A DNA stretch of 64,000 nucleotides from Combretum micranthum (lineage: Eukaryota; Streptophyta; Magnoliopsida; Myrtales; Combretaceae): positions 434,001 through 498,000 of the forward strand of contig JAMXBD010000813.1 in NCBI GenBank assembly GCA_024138025.1, in the 5' to 3' direction. Position numbers and translations under genes: made by a program. The notes beneath the pieces were generated by a model. The model ran no database searches, was not told the DNA's origin, and saw nothing but the letters and a program-made list of their open reading frames with translations. Below, one piece after another: positions 24,051 through 38,119 of this stretch (positions are counted from its first letter, which is position 1; each line of letters begins with the position of its first letter).

Positions 24051-24896
24051 TGGCTAGATAATAGATTAGAAGTAAATACGATAGATGCTAATGATCCCCA
24101 AGGAATATAATCTACTATTTTATATGCTACTTCGCTAGGTACACTTGCCAAAACTAATGGTATAAAAAGTTCAATAGAATATATTGGCATTTTTATACTA
24201 GAGCTACATAAGTAACTTAGAAAACATGCTCCGACGGGTCATGCAATAGAATATTGAAATGATTAACCATAACAAGAGGTTGAATAATGCCTCAAGGAAT
24301 TGGAGTTGGGAATTTATGCTTCCTAACAATAAGTCAACAGCGATGGACCTTAACCATTGTAGCTCTTTATTTTAGCTTTCCAATAGTTGCGAAGGGAGCT
24401 ATATCAAAGTAGTCATTGCTAACCCCAAGATCCTTCTTAAGCACAAGCCGCTCCTTGAGACTTTTATGCCTAAGGATCACTTGAGGTAAGAAATCATTCA
24501 CTCATACGTATTGTTTCCAAAATCTACATTGACGACCCTCCCTTATGGACTTCCCCATGTATCAGGGTAGGCATTTTCAAGGATCTATTGCCTAAAGAGA
24601 TGGAAAAAGGAGAACAAAAAAATGTTTGAAATTGGGAAGAGAAAATTAAGCACTCAAACACCCAAAGTAGCGTAATTGTAAATAAAAACCCTCTTGCCTA
24701 ATCGGTGATTGAGGAACCCTTCCCCTAAAGCATGAAGTTGCCTAAATTTAAATGTATGATGGATTCATCAACTCAAAAAGCACCTAAGGCAGTGCAAAGA
24801 CCAAATGTTGGTCTTCAGCTTCAATGATGCTATCTTTTTATAAATTGTTCTCAAAATCATTAGAGAAAGCTGCTCACAACTAGTATTATTAACTGC
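24051..24896. other. Unrecognised stretch before the solo LTR
   Basis: Somewhat less AT-rich than its neighbours, with no open frame above 60 codons and no family motif I recognise. It continues at 28430 after the inserted solo LTR, since the target pentamer ACTGC is shared. Confidence 0.5.
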
Positions 24897-27800
24897 TGTC
24901 ATGCCCCAAAGAATACCCTAAACGTGACAGTCTGTCACACTCAATATTAAAGCTTAAGTATGACAACCTTAGCCATTCCCAAAAGCTTTTATATTAAGTG
25001 TAAGGCGTGCTTTCACAACTTTAGAGGACCAAATGCGGAATTATGCAGCTTAAGGAGATATAAAAACATATTAAGAAAAGAGGATTCATAATAATCATTC
25101 ACTTATAACAATGATCTTTATAAACTTAGGGATATTTCCCTTTGATTACTAATCTATTACAAGAATATTTATACATCAATACTAATACTACACTTCATCT
25201 AAAATTTCCTTTATCCAAAAGAAATTACCTGATTGCAGGGTCCATGTGGCCTTAACCATAAATAGGGAAACTGCAAAAGATATCTATGGGGGTATAAACT
25301 GATAGGCTTGGTAAGAATTATTTCCATAAATAACTTCTTGTAACAAAGTTTCAAACAAGTTAATTAATCAAACAAATGGAATGCAACATACACGTAGGCA
25401 AACAAGGCATATAGTTTTCGGGAACTATATGTTGAATGGATTTGCGCTCTCCATTCGGGGTTTGGTGATACATAACCTCAAAACAAGTAGTTTTTAATAA
25501 AAAATTTTATGCTTCCGATCAATATCGCCAAGCACATGAAGTTTACTTGAATTGAGCCTTGCTTTCGGATCTTCTGCCAAGCATTTCCTTCTTCCATAAC
25601 GCCACCAAGCAATCGCTTTCAGATCTTCCGCCAAGTGTTGCTTTCGACATGAGCTTATTATCCTTCTCACCCAAGGATAATAACCCAAAATGTAATGTGA
25701 CTTACTTCGTGATATGCATGAATCCATTTATTTATGATATCGTAACATTATTATTATCAAGTTTATGGTGATCAAAACATTTCATACAAAGCAAGTGTTA
25801 TACTAAACACAATCATTTAAAACGATTACGGCCTCGATATTCTTTGTGATTCTTTCAAAGAATATTTTATATACATATCCATTTGTCTTTTCCTATTTCT
25901 AATGCAACTAAATTACAAGCACAACAAGTGTAGCATTTAAAAGAAATAAACTCACAATGCCATGTTGACTATTTCTCTACGCGAATGAGTCGTTCACACA
26001 CTCCACTCAATCGAAATAATCTTCGGGATATAGGTATCCTTCCTCGAAGTCACCTAGCCAAATAAAATACCCACAATGAGTATTTCTTGATGATTTTCTT
26101 GAATTTTGACAAAACAATGTCAAAAGAACGTTAAAGTTCGTATAAAAAAATGTTCCAACTTAAAATGGCCATAACTTGGTCATTTTAACTCGGAATCGCG
26201 CATATAATATACCGATTTCTACCTACTCGAAAAGATCTACCCATTTTCAAAATTATTCTTAACAAATAAAGTCATATAGGCTCCTAAACAGAGGTGACAA
26301 AATTCACCACGGATTCTCCAATACAAAACAACTTTGGTTCAAGAAATCAAAATTTATTTGATAAATACTTAGTTATCTATATAGTTGAAAAATTCTCTTT
26401 TATGGTTTACTTAGCTCATATTCATTCATGCTCAAGTGTTTCTTGCCCATTCATTTTGCTCAAGTAGAATTATGTTGCTTTTGAAGTTTTTTAAAAAATA
26501 TAGTTTACAAGAATTCATTATTTGTAAACTCCTTGAAATGACTATTTTGTTTCTTTTTATTTTACAAAAATATTTTATATTGGCTTATATATATATCCAA
26601 GTGACTTTTTGAAAATAAATTTTCTTCCTTCTAAGTTTTCTATACTAATACTATCTTGGAGTTTTTAGAAAATACACTATTCTTCCTATTTATTTTTCTT
26701 ATACAAATTTCTCTATTTGTTTGCAAAAATCTTTATTTGAAAATTTCTCATCCTTTCCTCATGTTTTATGTTTTTCATAGAAATCATCCATGCATAAAAA
26801 TTTATTTTCTTTTATAAAAATAAAGTGGAACAATATGTGACTTAAGAAACTTTTTATAGTAAAAGTGGTTTCTAAAATCTTAGTAGGTTCTTTTCGTATC
26901 TTGAAAAGAGATAACTTTATTTTTGTTTAAACCACAAATCTCATGCTTTACATAAACTTATTTTTAAGTGCCAAAATCTCCTTTTTGTCAATTATTTTTA
27001 GAACTTGAAACTTTGGACAACAGTTTAATTGAACAAGAATTATGAGAAAAATAATAGTAAGCAAGATAACATAATTAATAAAGTCAAGTATTAGAGTCTT
27101 AACTTTTTCAAGGCTCCCGGGACTAAGAAGTAGACTAGTCCCAAAATAAAATAGAATGAAAGAAAGAAAACTTGTTTTGACTTGATGAGGACAAGTCTAA
27201 AACCAGAGACTAGTCTTAAAATAACAAGGAATAAGTAAATAAATTGCAATGGAATAAATATATTGCGTTGCATAAAATAAATAAATAGCAAGTGAGCTTA
27301 TATGCTCTAAAGAATATGTTTATATATATATATATTATATATAGATAATAATACTTAGATATAGTAACAATAATATGAACAAAGATAATAACATAAACAT
27401 AAATAGATTTTTCATGAACAAGAACAATACATGAACATAATATAGCTTCCATAACTTTTAGTCTTTGAAAACTCACACTATGGTCATGTAAAGTTACATG
27501 ACATAAAGAAGAAGAAAATAATATAAGATAGTTACCTAAAGAAGATTTTGGTAGTAGTATGTGGTTATTGGTTTTTGTTTTAGGTAGGAGTTGTTTTGAA
27601 TTATTTTGAGAGAGTTTTGGGATGGTAATTGGAGAGAGTTTTGAGAGGAGAATTTGAGAGAGTTTTAGTATAGAATTTGTGGGTAGTAAATGTGTGAAAG
27701 AAGTTAAAGAGGAGGGAGGTATTTATAGGAAAATGTGGAGTAATTTTTGTATGATTAAAATAAAAGAAAATAAAACAAATTGAGAGAGAAAGGAGGGGAG

Positions 27801-28429
27801 GGGCGCCAGCCATGTACTAAGAAGGGGGGAGAGATTTTTTTTTTTTTTTTGTTAAATAAAAGATGTAATATGTAAGGTAGATATGAAATAAAGTTATGAG
27901 AAAGGTAAAAAGTAAAGGTTATAGGTTATGGAGTGTGTAAGAGTAGGTGTAAGAATAAGTAGAGATAAATGAATAGTGTAGAATAGTAATGAATAGTGTA
28001 ATGTAAGATAGATATGAATAATAAAGTACCGGTAGTAAGAAAATAAGCGTATAATGCGATATATGTTATTTTTACTTACCGAAAAATTACGAAATTGATA
28101 TTTTTGAAAACCTTACATTTTACGAGTCTAACGATGTATTCAGAATATTTTTACTATTCCGGGGTTCCGAACACTTTTTTCAAGAACCATGTCCGATCGG
28201 GTTCGAGATGAGTTGCGGTTTTACTAATCTGATCTTTTTATATTGCCTTAGATAATTCCGCATTATTCTACATTCTAAACTTCTACTTATCCTCACCGAG
28301 TTTCTTATTCAAAAGTGCCAGACTTAAGCTATTACATTTAACTAGGGTTTTGTTGACCATTAGAGCTCCGATTGACTTCCGGTTTAGAGTTTTAGGCTTA
28401 AACCGATTCCAAAAATTTAGGGGTTTACA
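24897..28429 (-). mobile_element. Solo LTR, 3533 bp, TSD ACTGC
   Basis: Runs from TGTCATGCCCC to GGGGTTTACA with perfect 5-bp duplications ACTGC at 24892-24896 and 28430-28434. It is clearly the same family as the LTRs at 1-1583 and 5721-9386: shared blocks include the start, the CGCCAAG repeats (about 25510-25645), the AAGGCTCCCGGGACTAAG block (27107-27127), the TATA box at 27717-27730 and the CCGATCGGGTTCGA block near 28193. It is more diverged from them than they are from each other, so it is older. No interior remains. Confidence 0.93.
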
Positions 28430-29897
28430 ACTGCTCATGAGCAACCATTAAAGATGTGGAGATCACACTTAATATACACTTCACGATCAATCGACCACCT
28501 AGGAAGGACAAATTGTTCTCTTCTTGGTAGAGGTATGGAATAAAACTGATGAAACAAAAAAGACCAATCTAGAAAAAAATGGTTAACCAATCCATCGATT
28601 TTGGTTTAGGATAAGAGTTTTTTATTTTTTTTATTTTTGGTTTCGGTTTACACACACAAAAAACCAATAACTTCAGTTAACCGATCAATATTTATAAATA
28701 TATATAATTTATAATATATTTATACATATAATTAATTTTAAAAAATAAAAACTAGAAACCTGAAACTCTTCTCAACCACCCATCAATATCGCTCTTTCTC
28801 TCTCTTTTCGACTTTCCCCTCTCTCTGTCTTAAGTCTCAACATCACTGTTCCCACCTCCTCTTTGCACTATTGATTGTTTGATGTCCACCAATTGACGAT
28901 GGTCAGGAGCTCTCAAGTCTCAACCAATCAAACCATCACAATCGACAACGATAAGGTTCCTTCAAAAATGCTTTATTTTATTTATTTTATTTTGTTCAAC
29001 ATGGTATATGTTGTGTACGTGCAGTGAGTTATATATGTCGTGTTCGTTCATTTATATAAGTCGTGTGTTCGTTCAAACAAAGCCTAGCTAAATTATTTGC
29101 TAGAGCAGCTACATCTTTACGGATCTGACCTCACAAAGTTGAACCTGTGCTCTATTTTTTTTCTAAGTAATTATATAGGTGTAAAGAATTTATATGATTG
29201 CCTTAAATCGTAAGATCTATTTGAATTCTAGTAAGAAATTTGAGTGCTTAAATGGTTCAATTTAAATAGGAGAAGATTTTATGGACTTTTTTATTTATTT
29301 ATTTATAAGGTGCTTTATGAATTTATAATGAAACTGTGAAGGAATATATGTAAGGAAAACGAATAAAGCCGATTTATGTAGTAGGAAAGAAGGTACTTTT
29401 TTTTTTTTATATATATATCTATAACCAAAAGGAGGTACTTTCCATTTAAACAAAAGAAACAGAAAATTAAATTGTGAAAGATGCATTTGCTTTTACTTTT
29501 GGCGATTATGATGCTCTTGTTCATAACTTTTTAGCTAATAGGAACATAATTAATAAGCTCAAAACTAGAAGAAGCATATGGATTTTATTAAATCCTTTTC
29601 TAAGTCTCAGAACTTAGCAAATGGATGTAGAGTTGCGATTCGATTTCTAGCGTTTGACTATGGAGTGTTACATAGGACTTCAATCAATTTTCATGTAAGT
29701 ATTCATTGATGCGAATGTCTATAAAGTCCTTTTATATTAGCTCAAAGGCCTCAAACAACAAGTGTAAATTTAAGTTTCAACAAATTTCTTAACTATTAGA
29801 TCTTATTTTGTTTTTCTTTTTATTGTTATGCTTCCAAGATTCACTTATTAATTTTAGTTTTACTTGATATATCTATTTTTTTTTAATATTTTTGAAG

Positions 29898-30357
29898 ATG
29901 TCTAGCATTGGAGATAATGAAAAAAATGATTGTCTTTACTTAAAATGTGGACCCTCAAGCTTCAAGTAGTGAGAATGTGAGCTCCCTGCCTTCAAGTTCT
30001 AATGGTAATGCAACAAAAACAATGTAACCTGCTAATTTAAAGGTGCATAAGGGAAAGTCTTGGTTTTAGGATTATTTTGGGAATAATGATGAAGCCAATG
30101 ATCCAAGGACTACATGTAAATATTGCACTAAGTCTCTTATATGTCCCTCTAGTAGTGGTACAAGTTGTTTGAGTAATCATCTAAGTAGGAGTAAAAAGTA
30201 TTCTTATAATAAGGACAAGAGTCAAGCAATGTTAGCTTTAAAACCTGCACCTAAATTCAATGAGGGAACTTATGCAAATTTGCTTGCTAATTGGAAGTTT
30301 GATAAAGAAGAATGTATAAGATATCTTGCAAGAATGATTATTGTTGATTAATCCACT
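29898..30357 (+). pseudogene. hAT transposase N-terminal exon with BED zinc finger, broken
   Basis: From 30040 in frame the sequence reads KGKSWF, a stop, DYFGNNDEANDPRTTC, then CKYC..., a SGTSCLSNHL segment and further basic residues. This is the CxxC...H pattern of a BED DNA-binding finger. It continues to RYLARMIIVD, the segment that follows the finger in RICESLEEPER-type transposases, and stops at 30351. The likely start Met (29898, MSSIGDN) is in another frame. The catalytic domain is missing; the solo LTR inserted at 30516, and 52150-53350 holds no recognisable continuation. Non-functional. Confidence 0.68.
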
Positions 30358-31340
30358 TTTAGCATCGAAGGTTGGTTGATTCATTTCACAATGCTCTTAC
30401 TCTTAAACTCGTGGAAGCTCTAATTTGTAGGCAAAATTAGTTAAGGAATTTAAGAAAACCCTTATATCTTTGGCATATATTAGAACAACTTGAGCTGGTA
30501 TCCTTAGATAAATTTTGTCAACCCCTAGATTTTCCAATACTCTTATATGAGAACCCGAGAGCTAATATCGAAATTGGAACTAAAAATCGACCCAAGTTAA
30601 AATTGAACTCTAGAAACTGTAGACGAGATCAGATAGAGAATCAATAATCTTAGGATATTAGATGATTAAATTAAAGCTCGAAACCCTAAAGGAAACTGAT
30701 TTAACAAAAACACATCATAGTTAAAATGATTTCATATATTATAACCTGGTTCAACCCTAAATCCTATAAACCTTAAAATCAATCCGAACCAATCACAAAT
30801 CCCAAAAACCCTTAGACAATGTTAGATAAGTCAGATAGCCCGATGAGTATAGTACCTTCGGAAACGGAACGAAAATTTGATAATCATTAGACTCGGAATC
30901 CTTATGATAAACAATTCATCAATCTAATCTTTAACATGCAAATCATGGCTATATATCCAAATAATATTTAATAATAAAATAATAAGGAATAATTTCCTAT
31001 GATATAATATTAATTTATCGAGTTAAAATTTCATCAATTAAACCAAACAGTTTTCATACCTGATCACTAGCACGTGGATCAAGATAACATCACATATAAT
31101 AATTAATAATAAAATATATTAAATTATCTTTCTAATATCATAAAATAATTTATCGTACAATAAAAATGTTCATTTAACCAAATTTTACACGTATCTTATT
31201 TTCTGTGATACAAAATTGTCGTTTCAATTACCTTTTTCTTATACTTTTACACATATCAATCACTTTTGTCTCCCTATTCTTGCACACCTACATAACCTAT
31301 TCTTACATTTTCTTAATCTACTCTTACACAACATCACATA

Positions 31341-32086
31341 TGTTTGATTTTCTTGAGATCAAAATTTGATTTAAGAATTGGCAGCGGAATAAAACACTTC
31401 ATGAAATCCCATTAGGATCCATGTGTTTCATTAAAATCGATATAAGAGGGTTAAAATGACTAAAATTTTATGTTTATTTCACAAATTCAAAATCATAGGT
31501 TTGGATTTGGCATGTAGAATTCCACACAATCTACTAGGTCTCGTCGGATTCAAGTGCTGCTTTTTTGCCAATACCCTCTATCGATATCTACGCAAACGAA
31601 TCCCATTCCAAACGTAAATTATAATGTGGTAGCACCTCAAACTCGAATTGTCTCTAAGGGTTTTTCTCTCTTTTTGTGTCTCTCACAAGGAGGAGAGAAA
31701 AAGACACAGTTCTCTATATTCTTTGTCTTGCACAAGAAGGAGTGAAAAAGATATCTCTCTATTTTTGTGTCTTTCACAGTGAGAGAAAAAGATATCATCT
31801 TATATGAAACAATGACACACACACATATATATATGATATCATACAAGTCATGTTCCTCTTGTCCTATATTAGGAAACAATATATGATATCTTTTATTTTT
31901 AATATTTTATCACGTTCTTTCCTATTTCATAATAGGAAATGTGATCATGCATTTATCATGTCTTTTATTATCTCTAATGAGTAACTAACAGTCAACATTG
32001 TTTGTTACCCTTTTATTTTAAACAAAATGTAATTATCCTATTTTGTACATGTATATAATGATTGGTCTATGGTACAATCACTAACA
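31341..32086 (-). repeat. 3' LTR of the copia element
   Basis: TGTTTGATTTTC...CACTAACA. It differs from the right LTR at its first bases (TGTTTGATT against TGTTGGGAT) and by an extra T-rich block, suggesting considerable age. Confidence 0.88.
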
Positions 32087-32102
32087 ATTTCCCACTTGCA
32101 CT
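32087..32102 (-). other. Polypurine tract of the copia element
   Basis: On the minus strand it reads AGTGCAAGTGGGAAAT, directly before TGTTAGTG of the LTR. The CAAGTGGGA form is typical of plant Ty1/copia elements. Confidence 0.82.
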
Positions 32103-33049
32103 AAGTCCAATCATACATGTATCTAAGTTGGATAACGTATTTGAGGCAGTGATTAATTTACTCTGACACTTTTAAAATTCATGCGTTCGAACTAATTCAT
32201 TCTTTGTGTGTGATCTTATAGGTTCAATTAACGCTGGTAGTAGGCTTAAATCTTACTTCTAGCCCTCAAGTTATAAGTGGTATCTAGCAAGACATTATGA
32301 CTGCCCAAGTTAAATGAAGGTCATCAATCCAACACAACCTAATCCATAACTTATATCATAATCCTTTGCCATATGATATCTAGATTGAACAAAATGCATA
32401 GATAATTTCATCCTTATATAGTTCAATCTTATCTTTTCTCGATCTCCAAGTAGATTGATAAAACAAATGAGCTTGATTACACTATCAATTCATTTAAGCA
32501 TAACCATGCATTTCTTAGTCTCATTTATCGAGGGCCCCAAAGATTTCTCTCTCATAATAAGAGAGAAAAATCCTATCTTAATCACTCATCTCCCTTTACA
32601 TGATTCATACTATGCTCAATCTCAACCTTTAGAATTATCTAGTTAAAGATAACATTTGATTGAGTCAAAACATAATATTTCTCATGTTGGGATCCATGGT
32701 AATTTCAGGTTTAAGGATACATGACATCATTATTATGAGAACCACTTATGACATTAATCCATGCAATGACTTCACAGCAGGTCGATCCAGTATTAATTCT
32801 CCAACTTGTACCTATGAGCTATACAAATAAACATCTCATGATTATCAATCAAACCTCATACTAGATTTAATTTATTATTGTTCCCACGATAATGAGAACC
32901 TAAAGACATTTAGAATAATCACATGATTATTTAAGGACATTATTATAAAGTAAACATGCAAACAATGTGATGATAAATGCTTCCTTAACAATGTCCAATG
33001 ATCACTAACAATCTTCTAATTGGATTAGGCCTAATCACACACATATCCA

Positions 33050-34980
33050 ATATCCATTGACCTAGTATGATGATCATGCTTTGCTTGTGGAAGAGCTTTG
33101 GTACATAGATCAGCAACATTGTCATTAGTTGATACTTTGCATATCTTCATAGCATCTGATGCTGTTATACACTCAGCTTTTGTTATAGAATTTGCTACGG
33201 TGCTTTGCTTTGAAATTTTGTAGCTTATGTACCTCCATTCAAGTAAAATACATAATCTAATTGTGATCTAAGATTATCTTTTTCAAATTGGAAGCTTGCA
33301 TCCATATATGCACTTATAACTAGCTCGTCTTCCAATCCTCCATATATCAAGAATACATATGTAGTTCTTCTTAAGTACTTAAGAATATTCTTAATTGTAG
33401 TCCAATGAGATTTACCGGGATCTAACTGGTATTTATTGATTATGCTTAATGCATATGACACATTAGTTTGAGTACATAACATGGCATACATGATAGATCC
33501 AATAACCAAAGCATATGTGTTCCCATTCTTCCTTTGAAGTAGGACATTGAGTTTTACACAATTTATCTCCATGTGACATCGATAAGAATCCTCTCTTGGA
33601 ATTTTCCATACTAAACCTTTTAAATACCTTGTTAATGTATGTATTCTTGATGCATATGACATAGGTAGCTTCACCTAAGTCCTTTATCGAGAAACAATTT
33701 CCTAACTATATCTTCACATTTTGTGAAATAGGAATATTGTTTCCAATGATTAATATGTCATCTACATATAGCACTAGGAAAACTATTGCGCTTCCACTAA
33801 CCTTCTTGTATACACAAAGTTCATCCTCATTTACGAAACCAAACTCTTTTATCGTTTCATTAAAATAAAGATTCCAACTTTGAGATGCTTGCTTCAATCA
33901 TGAATGGACTGTTGAAGCTTGCATACCTTATGTGAATTTTTTTGATTGACAAAACCTTTAAGTTGTGTCACTTACACATCTTCAAGTAGGTTTCCATTTA
34001 GAAACACTGTTTTGACATCCATTTGCCATATTTTGTAATCATAATACGAAGCTATGGTAAGAAGAATTCTAATGCATTTGAGCATAGCAACTAGTGAAAA
34101 GGTTTCATCATAGTCTGTACCATGAGTTTGCTTAAAACCTTTTGCCACTGGTCGTGCTTTAAAGGTATGCACATTGCCATCCATGTTAGTTTTCTTCTTA
34201 AAAACCCATTTTCACCTAATGGTCTTAGTATCTTTAGGTGGATAAATCAAAATCCATACTTGAATGTTATACATAGATTGCATTTTGTATTTCATAGCTT
34301 CCAACCATTTCTTGGAATCTAGATCCAACACGGCCATTTGATATGTAGTAGGCTCATTTTGATCCATGAGCTACACATTATGACTATCTGTTATGAGCAA
34401 TCCATATCTCTCTGGTTCATATCGTACCCTACTAAACTTACGTGGGCTTTATGCTATCTATGGAGGCTAAACAACAAATTGTGAGTCTTGTTGAGTTTCC
34501 ACTAGCGGTTCAATACTATTTTGTGAATCTCGTACCTCTTCGAGATGTTCTTTGCTCCCACCGGTCCTTTTAGAAATAAACTCCTTTTTCGAAAAGGATG
34601 CTAATCCAAACAACAAACACTTTGTTCTTAGAGGGATTATAGAAATAGTATCCTTTGGTTTCTTTTAGATACCACACAAAAAGGCAATTATCATATTTGG
34701 GTCCCAATTTATCTGAGACTTGATGTCTTACATAAGCCTCACAAACCCAAATCTTGAGAAAAGACAAACTAGGTCCTTTTGTAGTCCATATCTCATAAGA
34801 AATCTTTTCAACCGCTTCAAAAGAAACACAGTTTAATGTAAACACAGTTACTTCTAGGGCATAGCTCTAAAAGGATGAAAGAAGATTGTTTTACTCATCA
34901 TAGATCGAACCATATCGAATAAGGTTCTATTCTTCCTTTCAAATACACCATTCCATTTAGTTTGTTCTTCTCAAGTATGG
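33050..34980 (-). pseudogene. pol: copia Pol remnant (integrase end, reverse transcriptase, RNase H)
   Basis: In minus-strand order: integrase C-terminal block (NGVFERKNRT near 34945; EKISYEIWTTKGPSLSFLK; DKLGPKYDNCLFV; YYFYNPSKNKVFV), then reverse transcriptase (ARPVAKGFKQTHGTDYDET; WQMDVKTVFLNGNL; then VLYVDDILIIG, whose YVDD is the polymerase catalytic motif), then an RNase H region (YASRIHTL...YALVIGSIMYAMLCT; ADLCTKALPQAKHDHHTRSM at about 33110-33050). At least four frame breaks or stops separate these. The integrase zinc finger and catalytic core and the protease are not visible. The family is clear; the copy is dead. Confidence 0.88.
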
Positions 34981-36874
34981 ATCATAATGATAATGTGGAG
35001 GTGTTGTTTGCAACCATTGATCCAAAACTAAACATGTAAAGTTCATTTTAATGTGTTATTTAGAGGCATAATTTCAAAAACTCCCACTAAATTTAATAAC
35101 CCTCAATATTAATTAAGTATTGCATTTTAGTAGGCTAAGATCCATATATCACCTAACTCTAAGTCAGCTTTAGCATGACACTTAAGTTAAATAATTTAGG
35201 TAGGTAACTCTTTACCTATTGCATCACATGCAACTCTTAGATTCTGTATGGGATTCTAACATCATATGTCCCAACATGTTTTAATCCCATCCAATGCCTT
35301 GGGCCTAAAATCATTTTGATAGCCTAATTAAGTATAATCATATTAAACTTATGAGTAGCATCATTACTCATCCTGCCTCACTAAGATAGCCTAATGTATC
35401 CTGCTTTGGCAAAACTTACAAAGACGATCAAAGCCCTGATAGGTATCGAACTATAGGAGGCATATTTATGACTTAATATTATGTCAGGGATTTTTATTGC
35501 TTTAATTGTATGATGTCTATTCTATGGGATTGACTTTAGTCACTTCATACATCACATTTAAGATATACACATAGCATCTTATACATGTATATATAAACGT
35601 AAAACGTGCCATAGCAAGGCTTGTCGCATATATGGTATTACATACATTATACATATATCATCATGTATGATATATTATACTCATAAAATAAATGAAATAA
35701 AATAAACATGTCATGGTATGACCTTTAATTTAAATTGATCTTTATAAGCCAATATGAAAATCAGTGGTCCATCCTAGGGTAAATGTCCATCTTTATGGAC
35801 TAGGGTTGATATCATTGTTATATTTTGATCACGACCCTTGCTCCTCCATTACCGTAGATTAGGAATGGTCTTGTTTATTCCTCTGTCTTCATTACAATAA
35901 TGAAAATATGATACATAAAATCCTACCACTAATAGTAGAGTTAAACAACAACAAAACAAAAACGATACGTAGGTCGTATTTACAAAATTACAACTCATAA
36001 AATAAATGAATAAAACCTTCCAATCATATAGGTTATAAGGGACTATGCTATGCACCATGCATGTATCTCATACAAGAGCAAACAAGAGCATATTATCACA
36101 TAATATGTCTCTAAAATTTAAGGACTTATTAATTTTGCAACTTTGTTGCCTTCAATGAATTTTAAAGTGCTACAAATAGGTAACAATGGCAGTCCTACTA
36201 GCCAGTTAGTGGGCAGGGGTCAAGGGGATAGTGTCCCTTGCGAGGTTTCAGGGGTAGCTTCCCATAAAGAAAAATGAATTTCCAAATCTAGGTATACAAA
36301 ATCCATGAGTAAAGAAGATGACAGCTTTAAACTTTCAAATCTGGGTTTATAAGGTCCTTCAAAAAATTGTTATACAATTTTAGATTCATACGAATCCATC
36401 AATCTAATTGATAACCTCATGTTAATAGACAACTACATTCATGTTTAATCACATTAAACATAACAAGTCTGTTATACCTTGATTATATTATATTTGTTTA
36501 ACAATTAAACAATTTGCCATATATGATTAATTCATATTGATTCTTTAAACGATTTTACATTTGCATCACATGTAAATCAATTCGTTTGACAAACCGACGA
36601 TACCCCTATGTTTAAACATAACAAATCTATTGTAATTTAATTTCTTCAGATTTGTTTGACCCCTCAACAATCCGCCCATTATATCTATATATATATCAAT
36701 AATTCATATTGATTTCTTTTGCAAATTCATTCACATCATATGTCTAGAAAATCCGTTTAACATTTAAACAATTAGCAACATGTATAAAATTGGGTTACAA
36801 AAACCTTCAACAATCATGTTTATACATATCATGCATACATATAACATCAAAATCAGTTTAATGAAACCACAAGT
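34981..36874 (-). other. copia 5' interior without recognisable gag
   Basis: About 1.9 kb between the primer-binding site and the integrase remnant. No zinc knuckle, protease or integrase core motif found. A block near 36185-36270 (minus strand) looks like a leader rather than coding sequence. Either deleted or decayed beyond recognition. Confidence 0.55.
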
Positions 36875-36887
36875 GGCTCTAATACCA
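36875..36887 (-). other. Primer-binding site of the copia element
   Basis: Minus-strand TGGTATTAGAGCC, one mismatch from the complement of the initiator tRNA-Met 3' end, two bases inside the right LTR. Confidence 0.9.
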
Positions 36888-36888
36888 C

Positions 36889-37616
36889 TGTTGGGATTTC
36901 TTGAGATCAAAATTTGATTTAAGAATTTGTAGCAGAATAAACACTTCATGAAATCCTACCAGGATCCATGCGTTTCATTAAAATTGATACAAGAGGATTA
37001 AAAGGACTAACCTTTTATGTTTATTTCATAGATTTGGATTTGGCATGTAGAATTCCACGTAATCCACTAGGTTTGTCAGAATCAAGTGCTGTTTTTTTTG
37101 CCAACACCCTCTATCGATATACAATGAATCTAATTCCAAACGCAAATTTTAGTGTGCTAGCGCTTCAAACTCAAATTGCCTCTTCAGGTTTTTCTCTCTT
37201 TTTTTCTTTCTCACAAGGAGGAGAGAAAAAGAAATATCTCTCTTTATTCCTTGTGTCTTACATAGAAAGGAGTAAAAAAAAAAATATTTTTCTACTTTTA
37301 TGTTTTTCATAAGGAGAGAAAAGGGTATCTTTTTTTTATATGAAAACGCGACACGTGTATATATATATATATTATATCATACAAATCACGTTCCTCTTAT
37401 CCTATATTAGGAAACAAGATATGATATCTGTTATTTTTATCGTGTTCTTTCCTATTCCATAATAGGAAATGTGATCATGCATTTATCATGTCTTTTATTA
37501 GCTCTAATTGATAACTAACAATCAACATTGTTTGTTACCCTTTTATTTTAAACGAAACGTAATTATCCTATTCTATACATGTATATAATGATTGATCTAA
37601 GGTATAATCACTAACA
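36889..37616 (-). repeat. 5' LTR of the copia element
   Basis: TGTTGGGATTTC...CACTAACA, matching 31341-32086. An A/T-rich stretch near 37340-37380 includes a TATATAT run that may hold the TATA box on the minus strand. Confidence 0.88.
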
Positions 37617-37736
37617 ATATCTACTATACTCTATATCACTTCTCTTAATCTTACTTTTCTCCTTTTCTTTCTTCTCTCTCACTCCCTTCCTCTCCCCACT
37701 ATCATGCCCCCCTCCCCCCATGCACGTGCATGCACG

Positions 37737-37761
37737 TACACACACACACACACACACACAC
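37737..37761. repeat. (AC)n microsatellite
   Basis: About twelve AC units within the U3 of the split LTR, next to a GCACGTGCATGCACGT motif at 37722-37737. Confidence 0.95.
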
Positions 37762-38119
37762 TCGCTTTTCATCATTTTTTCTCTCAGTCTTTAATCCCTC
37801 ATCCCTCTCCATAAATACCTTCTCTCCCCCTCTCATTTTCACTGTACTTTATCCACTTCAAACGCACATAAACTCTCTCAAATCCTTTATTTTCTTTTCC
37901 TCCCAAACCACCTCCTCTCCCTTTGATAGGAATCAACTTCCTATATGTCCTATTACAAGAGCTCAAGCTAACGGGTTACAAAATTAACTTTAAGAATTCG
38001 ATCAAATCAACCCTCTAATGATGAATACAACTTTCTAAATGGTTATAGGGTGTATTACACAAAGGAATAAGGATTAATTTTTAAGAAGTTAGATGAAGAA
38101 CATGAATAAGTTGAATGAT

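Larger units (their letters stand above)
31341..37616 (-). mobile_element. Ty1/copia LTR retrotransposon, decayed and lacking most of gag
   Basis: Two LTRs of 746 and 728 bp (31341-32086 and 36889-37616) share long blocks such as CTTGAGATCAAAATTTGATT and end ...CACTAACA on the plus strand. The primer-binding site at 36875-36887 and the purine tract at 32087-32102 show a minus-strand element. The interior is 4.8 kb: pol remnants at 33050-34980, about 1.9 kb before it with no recognisable gag or integrase core, and a 3' untranslated region of about 0.95 kb. It lies inside the split solo LTR. I could not see an exact 5-bp target duplication; the flanks read ACATA and ATATC. Confidence 0.9.

Noticed and set aside
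27601..27813. 70-codon minus-strand ORF with a repeated KTLSN-type C-terminus
   Set aside because: It lies across the LTR TATA/U5 region and reflects GAGAGTTTTG-type repeats.
31336..37621. A 5-bp target duplication for the copia element
   Set aside because: The flanks ACATA and ATATC do not match, so I do not claim one.
37700..37740. GCACGTGCATGCACGT as a G-box regulatory site
   Set aside because: It adjoins an (AC)n microsatellite in decayed LTR DNA; a G-box role cannot be supported from sequence alone.
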